Positions 51,456-59,458 of a DNA stretch of 64,000 nucleotides are shown here, piece by piece (within the stretch, counting starts at the first letter, position 1; the number at the start of each line of letters is the position of its first letter). The notes beneath the pieces are model-generated. The model was not told the origin of the DNA and searched no databases. It saw only the letters and a program-made list of their open reading frames with translations. This DNA comes from Gammaproteobacteria bacterium (GTDB lineage Bacteria; Pseudomonadota; Gammaproteobacteria; Pseudomonadales; Halieaceae). The position numbers were made by a program, and so were the translations under genes. Location of the stretch: positions 1 through 64,000 of the forward strand of contig JANSYN010000002.1 of the NCBI GenBank assembly GCA_024742415.1, read 5' to 3'.

Positions 51456-53717
51456 TCAGCGCGGATTATGCACCGCAGACACATCCGACACCCGCCCCGA
51501 ACCGTGGCACACCGAACACTCCTCAACGACCTCGCCGCTGTCGATGCTAGCCTGGCGGGTGGCAAAGTTGCCGCCGTTGGATGTCATGTGTGCTATCGCC
51601 TCATCACCGTCGTGGCAGCTTGAGCATACCGCCGCCACCGGCGTCACGACCACATCATCAGCCGGGTCTGCCCGGTCTGCGCCGGTATCAATGGTTGTGC
51701 CCAGCACCCCGTCCGCCAGCGGCAGGGTGAAGCCGTCACTGGTGTGACAGGCGGTGCAATTGGACAGGTCGCCCGGATAGTGCACGGCGTCTTCATCGTA
51801 GCGGTAGGTAGTGAAACCGCGGAAGCCAACCACCTCCAGCGGGTTCTCACGCATCGCTGAGGCGTGTATCGCGTGCACCATGGTTTTGAAATCGATGGAC
51901 TCTTCGTCCTTGCCATCCGTGGGTGGATTCATCGCCACTTCACGCACCCGCTTGTCGGTGTTACGCGGGTTGTGGCAGGTTGCACAGCCGGTGATATCGT
52001 CAGTGCGATTATCGCCATGCAGCGAAAGCGTACTGTGGCAGGCAAGGCAGCTGCGCAGCTCCACGGACTCACGCCTGGCCACCGCACCACCATCTGGCTC
52101 GTCGATCGAGAAGAACGCGTGAACGTTTTTCAACGGGATGTTTTCTGTTTCACCGTCGCCATCAACATCCATCACCGGATGGCCTTCGATGGTAATCGCA
52201 CCGCTGCCGCTCGCGGCAACCCCCGGTGCGCGACTGCCATCAGGAATTGCCAGTGGCATGGTGACAGAATAGGAGCCATCGCCATTGTCGACCGAACCGA
52301 GAACGGCATCCGTCTGGTAGTTGCTGGCGTTGTCCTGCTCGTTGCCTGTGTTGGTAAAGTCGCGGGTGGCCCAGGCCATACCAATGCGCACACCAAAGGG
52401 TTCAAACGCCGGGTTGTTCTTGATGGCGTAGTCCTCGCCGGTGAGCGGGTTACTGATCTTGAAGGTGACGACGGGGTTCTCCCCCGGCAAGGTATTGCTC
52501 ACATCGAGTATCTGCGCAGCATAGGCCTGACTTGCCTCGCGCACGAGGTTGCGGTGGCTGTCAGCGATACTGCCGGCAAACCCGCCTTCAGAATGGCAAC
52601 TGGCACAGGCCGTTGCCTCGTACCTGTCGATATGCCCGAACGCGTCATCGTGACAACTGCCGCAGGCAGCCGGCGAGGCCACTTGAGCCCAGTTGTCACC
52701 CTGCGACGTCAACACCAGGTCATCGCGGCCGGCTCCAGTGGCCGTACCGGCATGACAGTTCACGCAGTTACGAATGTCCTGCGGGTAATGCAGCCCGGAG
52801 TAATCATGCTTGCTGTCGCGAAACCCCCAGATCGCATACTCACCGCCGTCCACCACGCTGGGCAGTGCTGCGCCACGGTGCAGCTTGTGGATCATCACTT
52901 TCATGTCTACGGAGTTGCCACTGTTGGCATCCGTCGAACCGGCGTTGTGGCATGCCACGCAGTACTGCATTTCCCGGCGATTACCGCCGTGAATGGCCAG
53001 CGGGTCATGGCAGTTGTTGCAATTGGCGGTGGCGGCAATATCCATGGTAAAGATACCCGCGGTGGCACCGGTTGCGGGCACCCAGTCAAAGAATGGGTTG
53101 GCGGTAGTGGCCGCATTGCCATCGAACTGAATGGCCACGCGGTGGGTTTGGGTGGGCTCATAACCCAGGTCCAGGCCCTCGCTCTGCGCCTGCTCAAGCA
53201 TCTCCTGCGGCAGAGCATCCAGGCGCGTCGCAAATTGATAGGTGTAAGTGCCATCCTGGTGATTGGTCAACTCACCCTCGCGCTCGGACGTGGCCTGCAG
53301 TTTGTCCTCGGTGCCCGGCCCCACGCTACCTGCGGTTTCAATGCGATTGACGTAGGATTGCCAGGTTCCTGTCAGATTGCCCAGCGGGCTGGCCTGGAGT
53401 TTGGCAATCACAAAGCGCAGATTCCCGATAGCAAGGTCAGTGATCGCAATGCCGTCGCCATCGGTCAACTGGAAGTGCACAGTGGGCTGGTTGTCGGCGT
53501 TCAGCGTCACCTCGGTAATCGTCGCCAGCAGCGTTTGCGCCTCGGCGTAGGGCGTAGGATTGGGGTTGGGAATTACCGGTGGTGGCGGCGCAACCGGGCC
53601 CGTTGGCGGAGGCCCCGGTTCAACGCCCGCGGCGCGGTCACCTCCACCTCCGCCGCCACAGGCGACCATCAGGACGAGCAGGCCCGCCACTATCGCATTC
53701 CAGATTAACTTACCCAT
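51456..53717 (-). CDS. mtrC: OmcA/MtrC-family decaheme c-type cytochrome, surface lipoprotein
   Basis: A 753-residue lipoprotein (lipobox LMVAC, Cys20, followed by a Gly run and a Pro-rich linker). It has exactly ten CxxCH heme sites, in order CNNCH, CVACH, CVNCH, CGSCH, CASCH, CLACH, CATCH, CTACH, CSSCH and CSVCH, in two pentaheme halves, each with an HxNR-type loop (IHGGNRREMQYC; LHGDNRTDDIT) and a beta-rich domain before it (TIGR03507-type architecture, OmcA/MtrC). These proteins sit outside the cell and pass electrons to minerals, metals or an electrode, or take them up. CAGGAG precedes the ATG. It follows the MtrB-type gene by 32 bp and ends the A-B-C unit. The long opposite-strand frame is a GC-driven shadow. 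Confidence 0.93.
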   Translation of the reverse strand: MGKLIWNAIVAGLLVLMVACGGGGGGDRAAGVEPGPPPTGPVAPPPPVIPNPNPTPYAEAQTLLATITEVTLNADNQPTVHFQLTDGDGIAITDLAIGNLRFVIAKLQASPLGNLTGTWQSYVNRIETAGSVGPGTEDKLQATSEREGELTNHQDGTYTYQFATRLDALPQEMLEQAQSEGLDLGYEPTQTHRVAIQFDGNAATTANPFFDWVPATGATAGIFTMDIAATANCNNCHDPLAIHGGNRREMQYCVACHNAGSTDANSGNSVDMKVMIHKLHRGAALPSVVDGGEYAIWGFRDSKHDYSGLHYPQDIRNCVNCHAGTATGAGRDDLVLTSQGDNWAQVASPAACGSCHDDAFGHIDRYEATACASCHSEGGFAGSIADSHRNLVREASQAYAAQILDVSNTLPGENPVVTFKISNPLTGEDYAIKNNPAFEPFGVRIGMAWATRDFTNTGNEQDNASNYQTDAVLGSVDNGDGSYSVTMPLAIPDGSRAPGVAASGSGAITIEGHPVMDVDGDGETENIPLKNVHAFFSIDEPDGGAVARRESVELRSCLACHSTLSLHGDNRTDDITGCATCHNPRNTDKRVREVAMNPPTDGKDEESIDFKTMVHAIHASAMRENPLEVVGFRGFTTYRYDEDAVHYPGDLSNCTACHTSDGFTLPLADGVLGTTIDTGADRADPADDVVVTPVAAVCSSCHDGDEAIAHMTSNGGNFATRQASIDSGEVVEECSVCHGSGRVSDVSAVHNPR

Positions 53718-53749
53718 GGTTGTTCTCCTGCCCCCGGGGCCTCTTGCTG

Positions 53750-56032
53750 CTATTGCCAGCGGTAGATCACCGAAGCGCCTATGTGGTGTATCTGCTCGTC
53801 GGGGTTACTCGCCCCGAAGGTCAGAACGTTGTCTATGGTATTGGGGAGCACACCATCCAGCGCCCAGTCATTGCTGGTGAAATCGTAGTACTGGTATTCC
53901 AGCCGCAGTGTGAAGTCGTCATGCATCTGCCAGGTGCCGTTAACGCTGACATGATGCAACCGGGTATCAACTGCCGGCAGGTCTGCGGGCGTCACATCGG
54001 GTGCACCGTAGCTTTTGAAGTTCTGTTCGCCCTGTGTATCTGCGAAGCGGTAGTCCGCTGCAATGACGATGTCTTCGGCAAGCCGCCACTGCACATTTGC
54101 GCCCACGCTGAGCGTGTCATCGATGCTGTTGAGGTACCAATCCCTATCCGGGTCGCTGGCCTGGGGCAGCGGTGGGAATACTTCAAAGGCGTTCTTTTCC
54201 TGTCCGCCGCGAAAGGCGCGCCCCAGCTGCTGCGATTCGAAATAATCCATACCGCCATACAGCGACGCAGAGACTGTGTCGCTGGGCGTATAATTGACGC
54301 TCAGGTGATAACGCTGCCAGCGCGAATCTGTCAGCCCCAGCGTGGTTTTATCGTAATCATCCTTGCGCGCCAGTGCGTTGAAATGCAGGTTCCAGTTGTT
54401 ATTGAGCAGCCAGTTCACATCCAGCTTGCCCTGTGTTTGCACCCGGTTCGCCAGATGAAACTGGCTCAGTTCAGGGTGATTGCTATAGCGCTGGTTGTCG
54501 GGTGTGGCATTGATGAGGTTCACGTCCAGCAACGCGTAGTAGCGCTGATCCCAAACGTAGGTGCTCGCGGCACGATCGCCATACAGTAGCTCAACGCGCG
54601 CGGTCAGCGCGTCCATCGGCTGCACGCGGTAGGTGAGCGTCACGCGGTCTTCCTCGGTTTCTTCCACCGCGGCGTTCTCTCTTTCGATTTTCTCAAACGC
54701 ATAATCCAGGCTCAGGCGACGACGCCCGGGCAATCGGAGCGTGGCGTCAAGACCCATCGTTTGTGACAGGTAGTCATGCGCGGTGTTGTATACGGTTAGC
54801 GCCTGGCGCGGCTGGGTGCTGCCGTCGCCGCGGATGTAACGATAGCCGTCGCGCGGATTGTCGTAATCCCGTTCCGTTGCCTTGTAGTAGGCCTCCACAT
54901 CCAGTTTTTGCAGCGGACGCAGCCACAACGTACTGTTGAGCGTGGCAATAGCGACCTCACCATCGAAACTGTCGCGCGGCAGCGGCTGCGTTACGGTCGC
55001 GGCAGGGTTGATGCTGTAATCGAGGAAATCCTGGTCCTGGCTGGCCAGTGCGTAGCTGCCGTCGAACTGCAGGCGGGCGCTGGGGTTAAACACGTACAGG
55101 CCCGTCAGGCGGGTACGCACCTGGCTGTTATCGGGCGCCAGGCTCATGCCCCCGGCGGCGGTACTGCGTGAGCGGTAGGGGTTCTCCCAGCGCAGCAGTT
55201 CCTGCTGGTTATCGAAGTCCGAGTAGTTCACACGGCCTTCCAGGCTGAGCTTACCGTTGCCGTAGAGCAGGCCCAGATCCAGTTCGGTTGTGCGGTAGTC
55301 CACTGGGGCTGGCAGGAAGGCCGCATCCCCCGTGGAGGCGTCAGAGTAAATAGCACCGCTGATGTCCGCCGTGCCTTGTTTATCTTCGTAAGACAGGCCA
55401 CCTTCAAGGCGCCAGTTCTCGTTCAGCTTCGCCTGAAGTGATGCAGACAGCGTATCTCTGGCCAGTTCCCGATCAAACGACCGCAGTGCGTCATTCAATG
55501 ATGTAAAACCCCCGGTTATAGACGCAGCGTTCCAGTCATCGGGCAGGGTCAGGTGATTGTCCGTACCGCCGAACGGGGTGCGGCCGCTGTTGTTGCGCAC
55601 TTGCAACTGCGAGTCAAAGCCCAGCTGCAGGCGCAGCTTGTCAGCAATACCCCAGCTGATTTCGCCTTCCCGGGTCTCCAGGCCAAGGTCTGACATTGAC
55701 ACGCGCCACTGACTGTCACTGTTGCTGAAGTCCTGCCAGCGCAGGTTGCCGATCAACGCCGGGCCACGCTCATGCAGGCCGTTGTACTGGCCGAACATGA
55801 AGCTGTTCTGCTCCACGTACTGCAGGCCGAGCTCCATCACACCGGCGTCGCCGCCGGACACCCGCCTGCCCGGATCAAACAGCGTGCCGGTTGCGGGGAT
55901 AATCGGCCGATAGACTTTCTCAACAGAGGATTCCTCCGCCAGCTCTGCTGCCTGCGGGCTGGCCGCAGCGCACAGCACTAGCAGCGTGCCGATGATCGGC
56001 ACAGGAAGTGCTTCCAGGCGTCGGCGCGTCAT
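53750..56032 (-). CDS. mtrB: MtrB/PioB-family decaheme-associated outer-membrane barrel
   Basis: A 760-residue outer-membrane protein: signal peptide (PIIGTLLVLCAAASPQAA), short N-terminal part with GMxELGLQYVEQNSFMFGQYNGL, and about 26-28 amphipathic strands ending in IYRWQ. The pattern (GETREGEISWGIADKLRLQLGFD; GPDYxxTELDLGLLYGNGKLSL and others) is that of the MtrB/PioB family, which holds MtrA inside its pore and links it to the surface cytochrome. No N-terminal CxxC as in Shewanella MtrB is visible. The ATG at 56032 overlaps the stop of the upstream decaheme gene (ATGA), so A and B are translationally coupled. Confidence 0.9.
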   Translation of the reverse strand: MTRRRLEALPVPIIGTLLVLCAAASPQAAELAEESSVEKVYRPIIPATGTLFDPGRRVSGGDAGVMELGLQYVEQNSFMFGQYNGLHERGPALIGNLRWQDFSNSDSQWRVSMSDLGLETREGEISWGIADKLRLQLGFDSQLQVRNNSGRTPFGGTDNHLTLPDDWNAASITGGFTSLNDALRSFDRELARDTLSASLQAKLNENWRLEGGLSYEDKQGTADISGAIYSDASTGDAAFLPAPVDYRTTELDLGLLYGNGKLSLEGRVNYSDFDNQQELLRWENPYRSRSTAAGGMSLAPDNSQVRTRLTGLYVFNPSARLQFDGSYALASQDQDFLDYSINPAATVTQPLPRDSFDGEVAIATLNSTLWLRPLQKLDVEAYYKATERDYDNPRDGYRYIRGDGSTQPRQALTVYNTAHDYLSQTMGLDATLRLPGRRRLSLDYAFEKIERENAAVEETEEDRVTLTYRVQPMDALTARVELLYGDRAASTYVWDQRYYALLDVNLINATPDNQRYSNHPELSQFHLANRVQTQGKLDVNWLLNNNWNLHFNALARKDDYDKTTLGLTDSRWQRYHLSVNYTPSDTVSASLYGGMDYFESQQLGRAFRGGQEKNAFEVFPPLPQASDPDRDWYLNSIDDTLSVGANVQWRLAEDIVIAADYRFADTQGEQNFKSYGAPDVTPADLPAVDTRLHHVSVNGTWQMHDDFTLRLEYQYYDFTSNDWALDGVLPNTIDNVLTFGASNPDEQIHHIGASVIYRWQ

Positions 56033-56916
56033 CGTGTCAGCCTCGCACCGGAGGGGTGATTGGAGCCATGCACCTGGCTGTGGCAGTTGAGGCAGTTCTT
56101 GCCCAGCAGGTTGCGATTGCTGTTGCCGCCGGGCAAGCCCTGCGCGCCGTAGGGCACCGAGGGGTGGAAAGCTGCCGAGTGGCACTGCTGGCACAGGGCG
56201 GGCCCGCGCACGGTGAGCAGGCGATCGTTGACCGAGCCATGGGGCCTGTGGCAGGTGGAACAGTCCTCCGTGACCGGCTCGTGCTCCCACAGCAGGGGGC
56301 CGCGTTTCTCTTCATGACAGCTATAGCAGTTGTCGTTCAGGGTGACCTGGTGCAGGTCGGCCTCGGTAGTGGTGCCGTGGGGATTGTGGCAGTCAACGCA
56401 GGCGGTCTTGCCCTCGGCGATGGGGTGGCGAGATGGCAGCCGGATCTGCGCTTTCTGTTGAATATGGCAGGCCAGGCATTGGTCATTCGACAACTGCGGG
56501 TCGAGCGCCGGATCCCTGCGTTCATGCGAACTGTGGCAGTCTGCACACACGATGTTTTCCTGCTCATGTGCACTGCCCAGCCACAGCATCTTGCCTGCGG
56601 TCTTGTCGTGGCAGGCCAGGCAACTAGCATTTTGCAGCGCGGGATCAGACAGCCACTTCGGGCCAAAGCTGATATCCGGCGGGTTTTTACGACCGCGCCG
56701 ATCATGCGCTTCACTGGCACCGTGGCAGCTTGTACAGACAGCGGCGCCGCCGCCATTGAGATTGGCGTGGGCGCCCTGGAACACTTCGCTAATGTGGGGT
56801 TCGTCGTCAATAGCATGACAATCCAGGCAGCCGGGGCCGTCCTGGGCCGTTGCCAAAGAGTTGACGAACACTGTGCAGCCAAGAAGCACTGCTAACTGGA
56901 CGACGGTTTTTAGCAT
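56029..56916 (-). CDS. mtrA: DmsE/MtrA-family periplasmic decaheme c-type cytochrome
   Basis: A 295-residue periplasmic cytochrome with a signal peptide (TVVQLAVLLGCTVFVNSLATA) and ten CxxCH sites: CLDCH, CTSCH, CLACH, CADCH, CLACH, CVDCH, CYSCH, CSTCH, CQQCH and CLNCH. Spacing, size and motifs (HPIAEGKTACVDCHNPHG; HEPVTEDCSTCHRPHG) fit the MtrA/DmsE/PioA/MtoA group. It should receive electrons from the inner-membrane tetraheme protein and pass them through the MtrB pore. The frame is open to 57045, but ATG at 56916 gives the correct signal peptide. The promoter region contains an FNR-type site. It could work outward (reduction of metal, DMSO) or inward (Fe(II) oxidation); the sequence does not tell. 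Confidence 0.93.
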   Translation of the reverse strand: MLKTVVQLAVLLGCTVFVNSLATAQDGPGCLDCHAIDDEPHISEVFQGAHANLNGGGAAVCTSCHGASEAHDRRGRKNPPDISFGPKWLSDPALQNASCLACHDKTAGKMLWLGSAHEQENIVCADCHSSHERRDPALDPQLSNDQCLACHIQQKAQIRLPSRHPIAEGKTACVDCHNPHGTTTEADLHQVTLNDNCYSCHEEKRGPLLWEHEPVTEDCSTCHRPHGSVNDRLLTVRGPALCQQCHSAAFHPSVPYGAQGLPGGNSNRNLLGKNCLNCHSQVHGSNHPSGARLTR

Positions 56917-57340
56917 AATTTTTGCGTGCTGTTGGGCAATACCCGTGCCTGTCTGAAGGCGTCGATCCTGCCATCTGAGCCGCCTCGCGCCGGACGTCCA
57001 GCGCCAAACCACTGCCCGGGTTCTGCCTGGGCGTTTCGGGATCACCCTCCCACCTGATGCACTACCTCTATCTGGCAGTATGCAATGTGCCCTGCACGCT
57101 CGCGTTGACGCAGATCAACAGCGCGTCATTACACCAGCGCAACCAGGGCCTGGGGCCGCATAGCGCTACAAACCCACCGCGCATTGATCTAGCTCATTCT
57201 CGAGGACGCGCCCTCAGGCTAAGCTTGGAGATGGATGCAGTGGCAAGACCGCCACTGGCGCATTGCCCACACCGGGACTGGCACTCAGTCACGGTGCCCG
57301 GCGCGGATTAGGGAATGGGAAACGACCTGGAAGTGACACC
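56917..57340. other. 424-bp divergent regulatory spacer
   Basis: Separates the MtrA-type and NapC-type genes, which are transcribed away from each other. It contains the FNR-type palindrome at 57105-57118 and a half-match (TTGAT) at 57184-57188. No other gene or RNA is seen. Confidence 0.6.
57105..57118. promoter_or_regulatory. FNR/ANR-type operator candidate
   Basis: TTGAC-GCAG-ATCAA matches the FNR/ANR consensus TTGAT-N4-ATCAA at nine of ten positions. Its centre is about 195 bp before the MtrA-type start and about 230 bp before the NapC-type start, so either gene or both could be switched on when oxygen is low, with a leader of about 150-190 bases. Distances to a transcription start are unknown. 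Confidence 0.6.
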
Positions 57341-57961
57341 GTGAAACTGTTGCGCAATCGTTTTTTTGTCGCCGTGCTTGCCCTGGCAGGCATAGGGATC
57401 GGCGTTGCCGCGAGCTGGGCGGTGATGGATACCATGATCCACGCCACGGGTGACGAGGAGTTCTGTGGCATGTGCCACTCGCTGGCTCCCATGAGCGCCT
57501 CCTACCTGGAAGACCTGCACGGCGGCAACAACGCGGCGGGTTGGCGCGCCACCTGCTCGCAATGCCATATCCCCCAGGGCAACGCGGTGCACTACCTGTT
57601 AGTGAAGGGCTACCACGGCGTGGTCGATCCGGCCATGGAGCTGCTCAAGGACCCACACGACATTGACTGGCACAGCAACCGCGAGCGTCGGCAGGAGTTC
57701 GTTTACGACTCCGGTTGCCTGAGCTGCCACCGTTACCTGCAGGAGCAGACCACCGACAACCGCAGGGCCATGCGCTCACACAAGCGCTACTTCAGTGATC
57801 CAGACGACTACAGCTGTGTTGAGTGTCATGAGAACGTCGGGCACCACCGGCTGGAGTATCACCTGGAAAGCATGGGGTGGAAGAAGCCTGCCACCGAGGC
57901 GGCTGCAGCGCAGGACGACTCCGCGAGCAAACTCCTTGCCAGCGATGCACCAGGTGGGTAA
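57341..57961 (+). CDS. NapC/NirT-family tetraheme quinol dehydrogenase (CymA-like)
   Basis: A 206-residue inner-membrane cytochrome: one N-terminal helix (FFVAVLALAGIGIGVAASWAVM, residues 9-30), then a periplasmic domain with four heme-c sites, CGMCH (42-46), CSQCH (72-76), CLSCH (126-130) and CVECH (159-163). This is the NapC/NirT/CymA type that oxidises membrane quinol and passes electrons to periplasmic cytochromes; it has the extra non-heme His and Lys/Glu residues around HYLLVKGYHG expected for quinol binding. The GTG start at 57341 has GGAAG upstream. It is the natural electron donor of the divergent decaheme system. Confidence 0.93.
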   Translation: MKLLRNRFFVAVLALAGIGIGVAASWAVMDTMIHATGDEEFCGMCHSLAPMSASYLEDLHGGNNAAGWRATCSQCHIPQGNAVHYLLVKGYHGVVDPAMELLKDPHDIDWHSNRERRQEFVYDSGCLSCHRYLQEQTTDNRRAMRSHKRYFSDPDDYSCVECHENVGHHRLEYHLESMGWKKPATEAAAAQDDSASKLLASDAPGG

Positions 57962-58014
57962 CGTTGCCTGCTACGCGCAGTTAACACTAGTAGCACGCGC
58001 AACATAAAAACCAA

Positions 58015-58083
58015 GGTCTTGAAAACTGAGGTCTTGAAAACTGAGTTCTTGAAAACAAGGGTCTTGAATAAAAAGGTCTTGCG
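58015..58083 (+). repeat. 15-bp direct repeats that run into the PhyH ribosome site
   Basis: About five copies of a 15-bp unit with core GGTCTTGAAAACTGA: two perfect copies (58015-58044), two diverged, and the start of a fifth (58075-58083) that ends three bases before the PhyH ATG at 58086. The AAGG part of each unit is Shine-Dalgarno-like. Confidence 0.9.
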
Positions 58084-58085
58084 CT

Positions 58086-59000
58086 ATGCCCGCATCCGAT
58101 CACCGACTCACCACGCATGAAATGGCACAGTTTGTTGCCGATGGCTTTTTGCGTTTTGACGCCCTGGTGCCCGCCGACATCAATCAGCGCGTTATCGAAG
58201 AGCTGCGGCTGCTGGAAGCAAAAAAAATCAACCTGATCGTCGGCCTGCCCCCCGGCGACGACGGGCCACCCCAGCCGGCCAGCCTGACGCCGCTGTCACA
58301 GTGCTATCCCCAACCGTCGGTGCTCGGCACAATGCTTAACCTGCCGCAGGTGCAGGGCATTATCGTCTCGCTGGTTGGGCCCGACCCGCTGTTTGATCAT
58401 GACTTTGTGCATCGCTTGCCCGCTGGCAGTGAGTACCAACAGCACCTGCACGTTGACGCCGTGATCGACAGCCCCGACCCAACCTTTGATATCCAGCTCT
58501 TTTACTTTCCGCAGGATGTTGCCCCCGACGGCGGCGGTACCCGCTTCGTACCGGCCACCCATTTGCGTCGCACCCGCGCCGAGGGTGTGGGCCGCTACCA
58601 GCACATACTCGGTGAACAGCAGTACAGCGGCGAGGCCGGAACCGTAATGGTGTTTCATCACGGCCTGTGGCACGCGGGTCAGCCGAATCCCGGCGATGTG
58701 GACCGCTGGATGTACAAGGTCCGGCTCAATCCGCGCGTCGCCCAGGTGGGCCACTGGAACATGGACGACTTTGACCACATGCACAATGATGCCAGTGACC
58801 ATACCTTCGCGCAGATGCGCCATGACAGCGTTGCCCAGATTCTACGTACGCTGCAACCGTGGCAGAAAGGCCATGAGGGGCGCTACGAACAGATGCAACG
58901 CGCGCGCCTGTGGCGCTATCTCAGTGGCGATGCGACCTTTGACGTTGACTACTACCATACCCGGATAGAGCAACGCGGCCGCCTCGAGGGCCAGCACTGA
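58086..59000 (+). CDS. Phytanoyl-CoA dioxygenase (PhyH) family protein
   Basis: A 304-residue Fe(II)/2-oxoglutarate-type oxygenase of the PhyH family: QQHLHVDAVID holds the His-x-Asp metal ligands (His122, Asp124), followed by GGGTRFVPATHL and HHGLWHAGQPN with the distal His (residue 196) and the NPG Arg zone for 2-oxoglutarate (DRWMYKVRL). The family hydroxylates branched fatty acids, antibiotic scaffolds, ectoine and others; the particular substrate is not clear. It has no strong classical Shine-Dalgarno other than AAAGG in the flanking repeat. The stop overlaps the start of the next gene (TGATG). Confidence 0.88.
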   Translation: MPASDHRLTTHEMAQFVADGFLRFDALVPADINQRVIEELRLLEAKKINLIVGLPPGDDGPPQPASLTPLSQCYPQPSVLGTMLNLPQVQGIIVSLVGPDPLFDHDFVHRLPAGSEYQQHLHVDAVIDSPDPTFDIQLFYFPQDVAPDGGGTRFVPATHLRRTRAEGVGRYQHILGEQQYSGEAGTVMVFHHGLWHAGQPNPGDVDRWMYKVRLNPRVAQVGHWNMDDFDHMHNDASDHTFAQMRHDSVAQILRTLQPWQKGHEGRYEQMQRARLWRYLSGDATFDVDYYHTRIEQRGRLEGQH

Positions 59001-59275
59001 TGCCCGTCAGACAGCAAATCCTTTACCTGTGGCTGGCTGAGGGCGCACTCGATACCGAGACCATCGCCTGGGCATTTCATGATGGTACGCAGGGCAAGGG
59101 GCCGCCATTGCCAGACACCCAACCGCCCTACGCCACCGGGCTGGCCGCGCTGGAACAGGGCTGGTGCCTGATCCAATCCCCGGCGCCCTACGCGCTGCAT
59201 CCTGGCACGGAGCATGAGGTGTCCTACCTGGCCAATGAGTTTGTCTTTGAGCAACGCATAGACACTAATGATTAG
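59000..59275 (+). CDS. Hypothetical protein, 91 aa, coupled to PhyH
   Basis: A 91-residue soluble protein starting at the last base of the PhyH stop codon (TGATG at 58998-59002). It has no signal peptide, an acidic N-terminus and a hydrophobic LGAxLEQGWCLIQSP-like centre (residues ~48-60). I do not recognise a family. The overlapping stop/start makes it a likely translational partner of PhyH, for example a small accessory or regulatory subunit. Confidence 0.62.
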   Translation: MPVRQQILYLWLAEGALDTETIAWAFHDGTQGKGPPLPDTQPPYATGLAALEQGWCLIQSPAPYALHPGTEHEVSYLANEFVFEQRIDTND

Positions 59276-59458
59276 CAGCGCCCACCGGGCGCTGGAGTGT
59301 TCCATACAGGCTCGCCCTTCTCTACCAGCGGCGCAGTCAATCCCATGCGCGCGCGGGTAGGAAAAGACCGGAGTTTTTCGCCACGGTGCAAACAGGCACG
59401 TCATCCGACGGTAACACTGGGTGTCTATACTGGGTATTCCGCAAGAGGGGGGTTCACT

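Noticed and set aside
51864-53708. Very long plus-strand open frame (614 codons) opposite the MtrC-type gene
   Set aside because: It mirrors a high-GC, Cys-rich gene; its translation has no domain or signal pattern, while the minus-strand frame has ten CxxCH sites and a lipobox.
56033-56290. Extension of the MtrB frame into the MtrA gene
   Set aside because: The signal peptide begins at 56032 and the ATGA junction is typical; the extension is the out-of-frame reading of the decaheme gene.
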